DNA from: Betaproteobacteria bacterium
Lineage (GTDB): Bacteria > Bdellovibrionota_B > Oligoflexia > Silvanigrellales > Silvanigrellaceae
Direction: 5' to 3'
DNA: 64,000 bases
Assembly (NCBI GenBank): GCA_016868315.1
Contig: VGHE01000004.1
Location: 124,001 to 188,000 of the forward strand
Both the position numbers and the translations under genes were made by a program. Positions 30,774-39,130 of this stretch are shown one piece after another; positions within the stretch are counted from its first letter, which is position 1, and each line of letters begins with the position of its first letter. The notes under the pieces are model-generated. The model did not search any database and was not told the origin of the DNA. It was given only the letters and a program-made list of their open reading frames with translations.

Positions 30774-31891
30774 GGATTTCGATCTTTGAGGGATGCGAAT
30801 TTCAAATCAACAGGCCCCGTGTAAAGCGAAAGTGGACGGTACAAGCGGTTGTTTTGGCGCAGTTCGAGAATATGCGCACACCAACCTACGATACGCGCTG
30901 CAGCGAAGATCGCAGGAAAAAGAATAGGCTGAATTCCGAGCCTCCGGTAGACAGCGCCGCTCCAGAAGTCAACATTCACGTGAATGGGTTGTTGCCTTGA
31001 TTCGAAGTGAGCGCGTGCACGTTGAGCAACTCGGCTCAGAATTTTAAGATCTTTCGGGTCTCTCTCTCCTTGAGTCATCTCTTCGAGAAGATCCTCGAAA
31101 ACGACTGCGCGGGGATCTGTTTGTTTGTAAACACGGTGTCCCATGCCCATGACTTTTCCACCCTGTGCGAACAGATGGTCGAGATAGGCGTCGACGTCTC
31201 CCCAATCTTCAATTTCATCGAGCATCTCCACCACAAGTTCGCTCGCACCTCCGTGGAGTGGTCCACTGAGCGCCCCAACAGCTGCACTTGTCGCCGCATA
31301 GATGTTGGTGAGTGTTGAGGCGACAGCGCGCGCGGTGAAGGTTGAGGAATTGAAACCATGATCCATCTGAAGGATGAGGGCGATTTCCATGGCGTGTGCA
31401 TCTTTGGGATCGGGAACGCGGCCGGAGAGCATGTAAAGAAAATTTTCAGCATGACTCAGGTCATCTCGGGCTGAGAGAATGCACGCGCCTTGGTTGAGTC
31501 GGTAGAAGGACGCGAGGATGATGGGTGTTTGGACAATAATGCGCATGGCTAAACCAAGGAGATTTTCTTCCTCGGATGTTTTTTGCGTAGGATCGGTGCA
31601 CCCGAGCGCGGCCAGGGCGGTCTGCAATGCGGATAGCGGTGCCGTTTGACGCGGTAGCTCCTGTAGGATTCGAATAATTTTCTCTGGAGTGTGGGATAAC
31701 TGTCGGAGCTTCCAAGTGAAGGCGAGCAGTTGTTGTTCGGAGGGCAGTTCGCCACACAGAAGCAAATAAGCAATTTCCTCAAAAGTCGCCTTTTTTGCCA
31801 ACTCTTCAATGCGATAGCCGCGGTAATAAAGACGTCCACGTTGGCCATCAACCCAGCTCACGGCAGTGGTGTCCACAACAAGGTCATCCAT
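30770..31891 (-). CDS. gltA: citrate synthase (or citrate/2-methylcitrate synthase)
   Basis: LYYRGYRIEELAKKATFEEIAYLLLCGELP, MDHGFNSSTFTARAVAST, ALSGPLHGGASELVVEML, VMGMGHRVYKQTDPRA, VNVDFWSGAVYRRLGIQ; internal Met at 31891 is the likely start. Confidence 0.92.
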   Translation of the reverse strand: MDDLVVDTTAVSWVDGQRGRLYYRGYRIEELAKKATFEEIAYLLLCGELPSEQQLLAFTWKLRQLSHTPEKIIRILQELPRQTAPLSALQTALAALGCTDPTQKTSEEENLLGLAMRIIVQTPIILASFYRLNQGACILSARDDLSHAENFLYMLSGRVPDPKDAHAMEIALILQMDHGFNSSTFTARAVASTLTNIYAATSAAVGALSGPLHGGASELVVEMLDEIEDWGDVDAYLDHLFAQGGKVMGMGHRVYKQTDPRAVVFEDLLEEMTQGERDPKDLKILSRVAQRARAHFESRQQPIHVNVDFWSGAVYRRLGIQPILFPAIFAAARIVGWCAHILELRQNNRLYRPLSLYTGPVDLKFASLKDRNP

Positions 31892-32031
31892 GCCGCGTCT
31901 GACAGTTTGATTTTGTGCCAATGGGTCTTGTGCCACCCGTACCCCCTCGTTTTTTTGACCGCCCCTCCCTGATTTGTTACCACGTCGACACGGAAACTGA
32001 GAAACAGCCACACGAAAGAGAGGACAGTGTC

Positions 32032-33108
32032 ATGGAGGTTTTACCCCTCGAGCGTCCCTTACTTGAACTCAGCAACCGCATCGCAGAGCTGCGTGCGCAC
32101 GCCCGTCAATCCCAGTTGACGGGAAAGAATGAAAAAGAACTGCAGACCGAAATCCGCACGCTTGAGGAGCAGTTCGAGATTCTCGCGAAGCAAATTTTTG
32201 CGAATTTGACCCCCTATGAGATCACCCAACTGAGCCGGCACCCGCATCGGCCCTACACTCTCGACATCGTCAAGCAGTTATCCGATGACTTCATCGAGCT
32301 TCAGGGCGACAGAAACTTCATGGACGACCCATCCATTGTGGGTGGCTTGGCCACCTTCCGCGGCCACAGGGTGGTTTTTGTCGGGCATCAAAAAGGGCGC
32401 GGCACAAAAGAGAACATGAAACGCAATTTCGGAATGCCGCGGCCAGAAGGATACCGCAAAGCTCTGCGCCTTATGACCCTCGCAGAGCGTTTCAAGCTCC
32501 CCATCATTACGTTTATCGACACCCCTGGTGCATATCCAGGAATTGATGCTGAAGAGCGCGGTCAGAGCGAGGCGATCGCCAAAAATATCATGGTTATGTT
32601 CAAGCTCGGCGTCCCCATCATCTCGGTTGTTGTTGGCGAAGGCGGCAGCGGCGGGGCGTTGGCCATTGGCGTGGGGAACCGCGTTCTAATGCTCCAGTAT
32701 GGAACTTATAGTGTCATTTCTCCCGAGGGCTGTGCATCCATTCTTTGGAAAGATGGCGCACAGGCTGACCGTGCGGCAGCAGCCTTGGGTGTGACAGCAG
32801 AGCATGCGAAGAAATTGGGCGTGGTGGATGAAATCATTCCCGAGCCCTTGGGTGGAGCGCATTGGAAGCCCGCCGAGGCCATTGGCAGGTTGGGCGATGT
32901 GCTGGAAAAACACTTGCTCGAGCTGGGCAAAATGACCTCCGAGCAACTTAAGAAAAACCGGTATCAGAAATTTGCGGCCATGGGTCGGGTGGAGGCCAGA
33001 GAGCCCGTCTCTCCGTTCCGTACCGATGTTGCCCCCGATCCTGCATGGGCTCAATCCTGGGATCAACTCGCAACATCTGCCGCATCCGGAGAATCGATCC
33101 AGCCATGA
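32032..33108 (+). CDS. accA: acetyl-CoA carboxylase carboxyltransferase subunit alpha
   Basis: HPHRPYTLDIVKQLSDDFIELQGDRNFMDDPSIVGGLATFRG, GRGTKENMKRNFGMPRPEGYRKALRLM, DTPGAYPGIDAEERGQSEAIAKNI. Confidence 0.97.
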   Translation: MEVLPLERPLLELSNRIAELRAHARQSQLTGKNEKELQTEIRTLEEQFEILAKQIFANLTPYEITQLSRHPHRPYTLDIVKQLSDDFIELQGDRNFMDDPSIVGGLATFRGHRVVFVGHQKGRGTKENMKRNFGMPRPEGYRKALRLMTLAERFKLPIITFIDTPGAYPGIDAEERGQSEAIAKNIMVMFKLGVPIISVVVGEGGSGGALAIGVGNRVLMLQYGTYSVISPEGCASILWKDGAQADRAAAALGVTAEHAKKLGVVDEIIPEPLGGAHWKPAEAIGRLGDVLEKHLLELGKMTSEQLKKNRYQKFAAMGRVEAREPVSPFRTDVAPDPAWAQSWDQLATSAASGESIQP

Positions 33109-33824
33109 TCACCACCGTTGCACCTGAGCAGCCTCCGAAGGTCATCACCATCGACGGGCCGGCCGGTTCGGGCAAGAGCACGGTTTCGCGCATGCTGGCT
33201 CACCGTCTGGGTTGGATTTATGTCACCACGGGTGCCATTTATCGGACACTTGCATTGATGCTTTTTGAGGCAGGAACCGGTGTACAGGATCGTGGCTCAA
33301 TTGAACGGTTCGTTGCTTTCCTGTCCGAAAGGTACCGTCAGGATCCGCGTAGTGGCCGCGTTTTTCTTGGTGATCGTGAAATCACCCACGAAATCAGAAC
33401 GCCCTTTGTCTCCGAACAAGCGAGCCTCGTTGCCCAGGACGAGCTTGTGCGCCGTCGCCTTCTTCCAGTGCAACGGAAAGTTGTTTTGGATTGCAATGGG
33501 GCCGTTGTGGACGGTCGTGACATGGGGACAGTTGTATTTCCTGACGCTCCGCTGAAAATATTCCTGACAGCTTCTCCGGAGCAAAGGGCTCAGCGGCGGA
33601 TGGACGAGTTGCGCGCCCAGAACTTGGAGCCGAGCTTGGACGAACTGATCCGTGAAATTCACGAGCGTGATGCGCGTGATTCCAACCGACTGGTTGCGCC
33701 CATGCGTGCTGCAGAGGATGCTGTTCTTTTGGATTCCACCGAGCTTGAACCCAATGCGGTTGTGAAAGCCATTCTGCGGTTGTGTGTTGATCGCGGCTTG
33801 GTGCCTGGTTTGGAGGAATCCTGA
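33105..33824 (+). CDS. cmk: cytidylate kinase
   Basis: VITIDGPAGSGKSTVSRMLAHRLGWIYVTTGAIYR, VVDGRDMGTVVFPDAPLKIFLTASPEQRAQRR; ATGA overlap with accA. Confidence 0.95.
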   Translation: MITTVAPEQPPKVITIDGPAGSGKSTVSRMLAHRLGWIYVTTGAIYRTLALMLFEAGTGVQDRGSIERFVAFLSERYRQDPRSGRVFLGDREITHEIRTPFVSEQASLVAQDELVRRRLLPVQRKVVLDCNGAVVDGRDMGTVVFPDAPLKIFLTASPEQRAQRRMDELRAQNLEPSLDELIREIHERDARDSNRLVAPMRAAEDAVLLDSTELEPNAVVKAILRLCVDRGLVPGLEES

Positions 33825-33861
33825 GCGACTTAACTTCTGCAAGGAAGAGTGAGGAACAGCG

Positions 33862-34629
33862 ATGGGTGACCAAACCAATCTTGACTCGATGAACTGGCTT
33901 TCTGTTCTGACCAATGGCGGTCCGGTGGGGATTGCAATTTTAATCCTCCTTGTGCTTCTCTCCGTTGCAACCTGGGCAGTGATTTTTGAACGTTGGCGAG
34001 CACTGCGTCATCTTCAAATCATGTCGGATGATTTCATGCAGGAGTTCTGGGACTCGAAGAGCCTTTCTGACCTCAATGGTAAGTTGAAAGATCTCGACTA
34101 CAGCCCTGCGCGAGAAGTTTTCCGCTCCGGTTACAATGAAATGGTGCGCGTTCTGCAGGTGCGTGAGAAGCGAGGCTTGTCTTCAACGGCTCCTGTTTCC
34201 ATCGATACTGTGCGTCGTGCATTAGGCAAGGCTCGTCAGCTGGAGGAGGTTCAGCTCTCGCGCAACATGACTTTTCTCGCCGTGTCTGCCTCTGCCTGCC
34301 CATTTATCGGCTTGTTCGGAACGGTGGTAGGAATCATTCGTGCATTTCATGACATCGGCGCGACCGGCTCGTCGAGTCTCGCTGCTGTTGCTCCGGGTAT
34401 CTCCGAGGCTCTGATTGCCACGGCTCTGGGTCTTGCGGCTGCTATTCCCGCGGTGATCGCCTTCAACTTTTTTAACGGCAAGGCTCGTCAACACGTGCTC
34501 ATTCTGGAAGGTTTTTCCACAGACTTCCTCAATATTCTTGAAAGACACTTCAATCTGGGACGCACAGGTGATTCCCTCGCATCCCAGACCGCCAACGGTT
34601 CAGCTCTGAATTCAATCGCAGAATCGTGA
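33862..34629 (+). CDS. tolQ: TolQ/ExbB-family proton channel protein
   Basis: SVATWAVIFERWRALRHL, ASACPFIGLFGTVVGIIRAFHDIG, APGISEALIATALGLAAAIPAVIAFNFF. Confidence 0.93.
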   Translation: MGDQTNLDSMNWLSVLTNGGPVGIAILILLVLLSVATWAVIFERWRALRHLQIMSDDFMQEFWDSKSLSDLNGKLKDLDYSPAREVFRSGYNEMVRVLQVREKRGLSSTAPVSIDTVRRALGKARQLEEVQLSRNMTFLAVSASACPFIGLFGTVVGIIRAFHDIGATGSSSLAAVAPGISEALIATALGLAAAIPAVIAFNFFNGKARQHVLILEGFSTDFLNILERHFNLGRTGDSLASQTANGSALNSIAES

Positions 34630-34663
34630 TCATTTCGCAGCAGACGAAAGTGAGGAAGGTCGC

Positions 34664-35116
34664 ATGGGAATGAAAGCCGGTGACGGTGAAGGTGGGGACA
34701 GCCAATTCGCGCGTGCGTCCATGTTGGCTGACATCAACATCACCCCGTTTGTAGATGTTATGCTTGTTTTGCTTATCATCTTTATGGTGACTGCACCGTT
34801 CGCAGTCTCGGGGGTTGACATTCAGCTACCCCGTTCGAGAGCCAAAACGTTGAGTCTTGGAAACGATCCTGTGGTGGTCTCCGTTTCAACACAGGGCGAG
34901 TTTTTTCTGGGTAAAAAAGCTGTGCGACGCGATGAACTGGTTGGAAAAATCCAGACTGCGATTGCCGGACAGGAATTGCCCACGGTGTTCATCCGCGCTG
35001 ATCGTGATGTCGTTTACGCCAAGGTGATGGAAGCCATGGCAGCTGCGCAAACTGCAGGCGCTAAGAAAATCGGAATGATGGGCGAGAGTTCCGGCGCGGA
35101 GGCGAAGGCAAACTGA
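34664..35116 (+). CDS. tolR: TolR/ExbD-family protein
   Basis: MLADINITPFVDVMLVLLIIFMVTAPF, VDIQLPRS, FIRADRDVVYAKVMEAMAAAQTAGAKKIGMM. Confidence 0.94.
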   Translation: MGMKAGDGEGGDSQFARASMLADINITPFVDVMLVLLIIFMVTAPFAVSGVDIQLPRSRAKTLSLGNDPVVVSVSTQGEFFLGKKAVRRDELVGKIQTAIAGQELPTVFIRADRDVVYAKVMEAMAAAQTAGAKKIGMMGESSGAEAKAN

Positions 35117-35119
35117 CGT

Positions 35120-36328
35120 ATGGAAAACACTGCGCAGGAAAACATTTCAACGCTGTTCAGGGTGCCAGATGTCGATGGCGACGTCATGATATGGATGCTT
35201 CAGAACCAGACCAAATCCGCGCTCAGGGAGCCAGAGTTTGCTCAGTCAACGCAGAGTGTTGAACTGATCGTGCGCGAGCCCGATCTCGACATACCTTTTT
35301 CTGCACGTTTTATGCTCGATGCCGAACCGCGTATCGATGAGCAAGCGTTCTCAGCACGACTGCGCGTGGACACCCTCGATGACGAAGGCATAGGTCCCTG
35401 GCCACTTGGCTTTTCAATCTTATGGCACGCTGTGCTCGTGGGTTTGATTTTTGGTTTTGTGCAGTTTTCGTCTGAGGTCATCAGCCCATTCGAAAAATCT
35501 GTATCCGAGCCGATTGAGGTGAGTCTTGGATTTACGTTGGAATCAACTCAAGCACTGCCCGAGGGCAAGACAGCCGAGAAATTGGTCGACACCGCGGCCA
35601 CCAAAACAGAGCAGCAGTTGCCGCAATTGCCCAAGCTCTTGAGTGTAGACGCCGCAACGCCCCCACCCGTCGATACATCGATGGCATTGCCAGGAGCAGC
35701 AGCGGTCGCGACCCCTCAGCCAACGTCCGCGCCAACGGCGACGCCGACTCCCAAGGTTGTCGCCACACCGTCGCCCACTCCGGCTCCGGTGGTTCAGCAG
35801 CAGCCTGATCCTGCTGCAACCAAAAAGTTAAAGCTTGAGGAGCTTGCCAAGCGCCTTGAAAAAGAACAGCGCGCGGTTGGTGCAAAGGAAAAGGCTGGTA
35901 CTCAAAAGGGAGCAGTCAACAACGATTTATTCAAACGACCCAAGGACATTCCCATTTCTCCTTTGGGCAAAGACATTCCGAAGGCTCCCAGCGTTCTTGG
36001 ACAGACTGGAACTTTGACAGGGAAAGTTGGCGCCCAGGTAAAGAATGAATATGCACAGGCTGCTGCTTTGCATATGAAAAAGAACTGGAGCTTGCCTGAT
36101 GTGCTGTCATTTGAGTCGCAGCTCGAGGTTGTGCTCGGCTTCGACATCAATACTTCTGGGCAAATTATGGGTAGAATCCGTGTTGTGCGGGGAAGCGGCA
36201 ATGCTCGCTTTGATGAGGAAGCCATGCGGGCACTCGAGGCTGCTGGCCCGTTTCCCGATCTTCCCAGAGAGATGGGAACGAAGCTTTCGATGCGCATGAA
36301 ATTTTCTCCACAGAGCATCAACTTTTAG
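35120..36328 (+). CDS. TonB/TolA-like periplasm-spanning protein with Pro-rich linker
   Basis: TM at GFSILWHAVLVGLIFGFVQF; TPQPTSAPTATPTPKVVATPSPTPAPVV linker; C-terminal TonB-like domain (VVLGFDINTSGQIMGRIRVVRGSGNARFDEEAMRAL). Confidence 0.85.
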   Translation: MENTAQENISTLFRVPDVDGDVMIWMLQNQTKSALREPEFAQSTQSVELIVREPDLDIPFSARFMLDAEPRIDEQAFSARLRVDTLDDEGIGPWPLGFSILWHAVLVGLIFGFVQFSSEVISPFEKSVSEPIEVSLGFTLESTQALPEGKTAEKLVDTAATKTEQQLPQLPKLLSVDAATPPPVDTSMALPGAAAVATPQPTSAPTATPTPKVVATPSPTPAPVVQQQPDPAATKKLKLEELAKRLEKEQRAVGAKEKAGTQKGAVNNDLFKRPKDIPISPLGKDIPKAPSVLGQTGTLTGKVGAQVKNEYAQAAALHMKKNWSLPDVLSFESQLEVVLGFDINTSGQIMGRIRVVRGSGNARFDEEAMRALEAAGPFPDLPREMGTKLSMRMKFSPQSINF

Positions 36329-36337
36329 GGATGTCGT

Positions 36338-37750
36338 ATGAGAAGAATTGCTGAACTCAAGTTTAAGACCCTGTGGCTCAGCGTGTGCCTGGCTGCCTTG
36401 GGTATTTCGTTCCCGGTGTTCAGCAGCCAACCTCCCGCAGCCAGCCCTGCCCCAACGGATACGGAGTTGTTCATTGACGTTGGGCGCGCTGGAGTGCGCA
36501 AACTTAAAATGGCAATACCCGTTTTCGGTGCGGAACCGGGTGCAGTTGTTTCGGAGTCCGACAAAGAATTTGCGGCCGACAGACTCTCTGAGATCTTTGC
36601 CTTCACAAATTCTTTTGAGTTTGTGCCGGCGTCGAGTTTCATTGCCAAAGGCAGCATAGCTTCTAAACCGATTCAATACGACGAGTGGACTCCCATTCAG
36701 ACAGAGGCGGTGATTTTCGGGAAGTTTATTCCAGGCTCAAGCGCTGGAAAATATACGCTCGACCTGCGGTTTTACGACATTAAACGCAGACAGCAGTTGC
36801 ACGGCGTCAGGTATTCAGATTTTGAAGTCGGTGATCTCGAAAGAGTCTTGCGCCGATTCGCCGACAAGTGCATCGAGAAGCTCACCAAAGAGAAGGGGAT
36901 TTTTTCAACAAAGCTGGCGTTTGCGGGTGCACGCAAGTCGGGTGAATTGAGACAAATCTATATCGCTAATTTCGATGGTTCTGGTTTGCGTCAAATCACA
37001 AACAACGGCTCGATCAACATGAGTCCATCGTGGTCTCCCGATGGTACGAAGATCACCTACACATCCTTCCGCGAAGGCAAAGCGGATATTTATGTGTACA
37101 ATCTATTGACCCAAAAAACAGCGAAGTTGACCACTGGATTTGGGAACAACTCAGGTGCAAATTGGCATCCAGACGGCCGAAAAATCGCATTTTCGGGAAG
37201 CCACTCGGGTTTGACGAGTATCTTCACAGTAAATTCTTTTGACGGCAGCGAGCGAAAAAGTTTCATTGCCGGAAGTGGATTAGAGGTTGAGCCCGCATAT
37301 GCTCCTGATGGTCAGAAAGTGGCTTTCGTGAGTGGTCGGTTCGGGAATCCTCATCTGTTTATCCGTGATCTGAGAAGCAACGCCGATACCCGAATCACCT
37401 ATGCGGGATGGTACAATTCATCTCCATCGTGGCGTCGCGATGGCCGCAAACTTGCTTTTGCAGGATACGATCGTGATATTGATCGTTACGATATTTTCAC
37501 TGTGAATCCGGATGGCCGGCAAATGGAGCGTCTGACTTTGGATCAGGGTGATAATGAGAAACCATCGTGGTCGCCGGATGGTCGCTACCTTGTGTTTCAG
37601 TCGAACCGGCTGCAGAAGGGTCGTGGTAAGGCCAATAACTACAAGCTCTACATCATGACCCGCGATGGTGGGAACGTAAAGCAGCTCAATATTCCCCTGC
37701 ATGATGTTGTCATGCCCGTTTGGAGTCCGTACCTCGACTCCGTGGATTGA
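36338..37750 (+). CDS. tolB: Tol-Pal system protein TolB
   Basis: N-terminal KMAIPVF... domain, then WD40-like repeats SPSWSPDGTKITYTS, YAPDGQKVAFVSGRFGNP, KPSWSPDGRYLVFQS. Confidence 0.92.
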   Translation: MRRIAELKFKTLWLSVCLAALGISFPVFSSQPPAASPAPTDTELFIDVGRAGVRKLKMAIPVFGAEPGAVVSESDKEFAADRLSEIFAFTNSFEFVPASSFIAKGSIASKPIQYDEWTPIQTEAVIFGKFIPGSSAGKYTLDLRFYDIKRRQQLHGVRYSDFEVGDLERVLRRFADKCIEKLTKEKGIFSTKLAFAGARKSGELRQIYIANFDGSGLRQITNNGSINMSPSWSPDGTKITYTSFREGKADIYVYNLLTQKTAKLTTGFGNNSGANWHPDGRKIAFSGSHSGLTSIFTVNSFDGSERKSFIAGSGLEVEPAYAPDGQKVAFVSGRFGNPHLFIRDLRSNADTRITYAGWYNSSPSWRRDGRKLAFAGYDRDIDRYDIFTVNPDGRQMERLTLDQGDNEKPSWSPDGRYLVFQSNRLQKGRGKANNYKLYIMTRDGGNVKQLNIPLHDVVMPVWSPYLDSVD

Positions 37751-37758
37751 GGATTCAA

Positions 37759-38376
37759 ATGCGCATTACTCGCGTTTATACAAAGACAGGCGACAAGGGT
37801 ACAACCAGCCTCGCTGACGGCTCGCGCGTCTCCAAAACTGATATGCGGCTGGAAACGTATGGCACCGTGGATGAATTGAATGCGCTCGTCGGCCTGTGTC
37901 GTGCTTCTCTGGGTGAAATGCCCAAGCTACCTGCTTCGACGCGCAACTCCCTCGATGAGTGGCTAGAGCGTATTCAAAACGACTTATTCAACCTCGGTGG
38001 CGACCTAGCCACACCGATTGCCTCGCGCTGGGAATCGATGGTTGTTGTGGGTGAGCCCGAGACCACTCACCTCGAGCAGATGATTGATTTAATGCAGCGC
38101 GACCTGCCGCCACTGAGCGAATTTGTTTTGCCGGGTGGGACTCGATTGAATGCTGAATTGCATCAGGCACGCACTGTGTGCAGACGAGCAGAAAGAATCG
38201 CTGTTCAATTGCAGGATCAGGCAGAAATTAATCCTCAGGCCGTGCCGTTTTTGAATCGGCTCTCGGATTTCTTTTTCGTGGCATCGCGGTGGATTCAGTT
38301 CGCTGTTGGTGCTCCCGAAACCACGTGGAAGAAATCAGGTGGTTTGCGCGACCTTAAACTGCCTCCGTCCACCTGA
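37759..38376 (+). CDS. cob(I)yrinic acid a,c-diamide adenosyltransferase, PduO type
   Basis: MRITRVYTKTGDKGTTSLADGSRVSKTDMRLETYGTVDELNALVGLC, LPGGTRLNAELHQARTVCRRAERIAV, FLNRLSDFFFVASRW. Confidence 0.94.
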   Translation: MRITRVYTKTGDKGTTSLADGSRVSKTDMRLETYGTVDELNALVGLCRASLGEMPKLPASTRNSLDEWLERIQNDLFNLGGDLATPIASRWESMVVVGEPETTHLEQMIDLMQRDLPPLSEFVLPGGTRLNAELHQARTVCRRAERIAVQLQDQAEINPQAVPFLNRLSDFFFVASRWIQFAVGAPETTWKKSGGLRDLKLPPST

Positions 38377-38989
38377 CGTTATACACCAATTTACTGAAGC
38401 GGAGCTGAGCTGTTTGGCCAACACTCACGGGTCCGACCCCGACAGGGGTACCTGTAAAAAATACATCGCCTGCGCAAATGGGGATGAACTGAGACGCGTA
38501 CGCAAGACACTCGGCAGGAGAATGGCTCATCTGTTTGGCACGTGCGTGTTGCTTGAGAACGCCATCGAGCGTGAGTGAAAATTCCTCGTCCGCCAAATTC
38601 GGCAAGTTGCTCAATTCTATCCAGGGGCCAACGACTGCGGCATCGGGGAAGACCTTCCCCGTTGTCCAAGGTGTGCCTTTGTTCTTCGCCTCTTGCTGAA
38701 GATCGCGCAGGGTTATGTCGAGGCCGACAGTGACTGCGCCCATGGCACGTTCTGCCTGTTCAACGGTCATTCGAAATCCGCCGTGGTCGATGCGGAAAAC
38801 GAGCTCAACCTCATGGTGCACCTGCTTCGAGTGTGATGGAAGTGAGAGCTCGATGGTTTCGTTGCTGTTAAAAACGCGCCTCAGCACGCTCGGTGGTTTA
38901 ATAAAAAGCACCGGCTTCTCGGGATGGACGTCACCCAGCTCGGCAGAGTGGTCGGCATAATTCTTCCCAACGCAGATGATTTTATCCAT
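38354..38989 (-). CDS. fumarylacetoacetate hydrolase-family protein (acylpyruvase-like)
   Basis: IICVGKNYADHSAELGD...PVLFIKPPSV, VHHEVELVFRI, GLDITLRDLQQEAKNKGTPWTTGKVFPDAAVVGPWI, GDVFFTGTPVGVGPV. Confidence 0.92.
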   Translation of the reverse strand: MDKIICVGKNYADHSAELGDVHPEKPVLFIKPPSVLRRVFNSNETIELSLPSHSKQVHHEVELVFRIDHGGFRMTVEQAERAMGAVTVGLDITLRDLQQEAKNKGTPWTTGKVFPDAAVVGPWIELSNLPNLADEEFSLTLDGVLKQHARAKQMSHSPAECLAYASQFIPICAGDVFFTGTPVGVGPVSVGQTAQLRFSKLVYNVRWTEAV

Positions 38990-39130
38990 GGAGAACCTCC
39001 AGAACATTGACTTCACCGCGGCACTCTAGGAGGGGGCGTGGGTCTTGTCCAGTCACCAAGTCTGACATCTCCGGTATTTGGCGTTGAAACTTTTTTATGG
39101 AAATGCGACCACCTTAGTCTCGCTTTTTGA

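Noticed and set aside
33297-33914. 205-aa minus-strand ORF
   Set aside because: Antisense to cmk.
35702-35814. Repetitive ACN/CCN sequence as a DNA repeat element
   Set aside because: Explained by the Pro/Thr-rich linker of the TolA/TonB-like protein.
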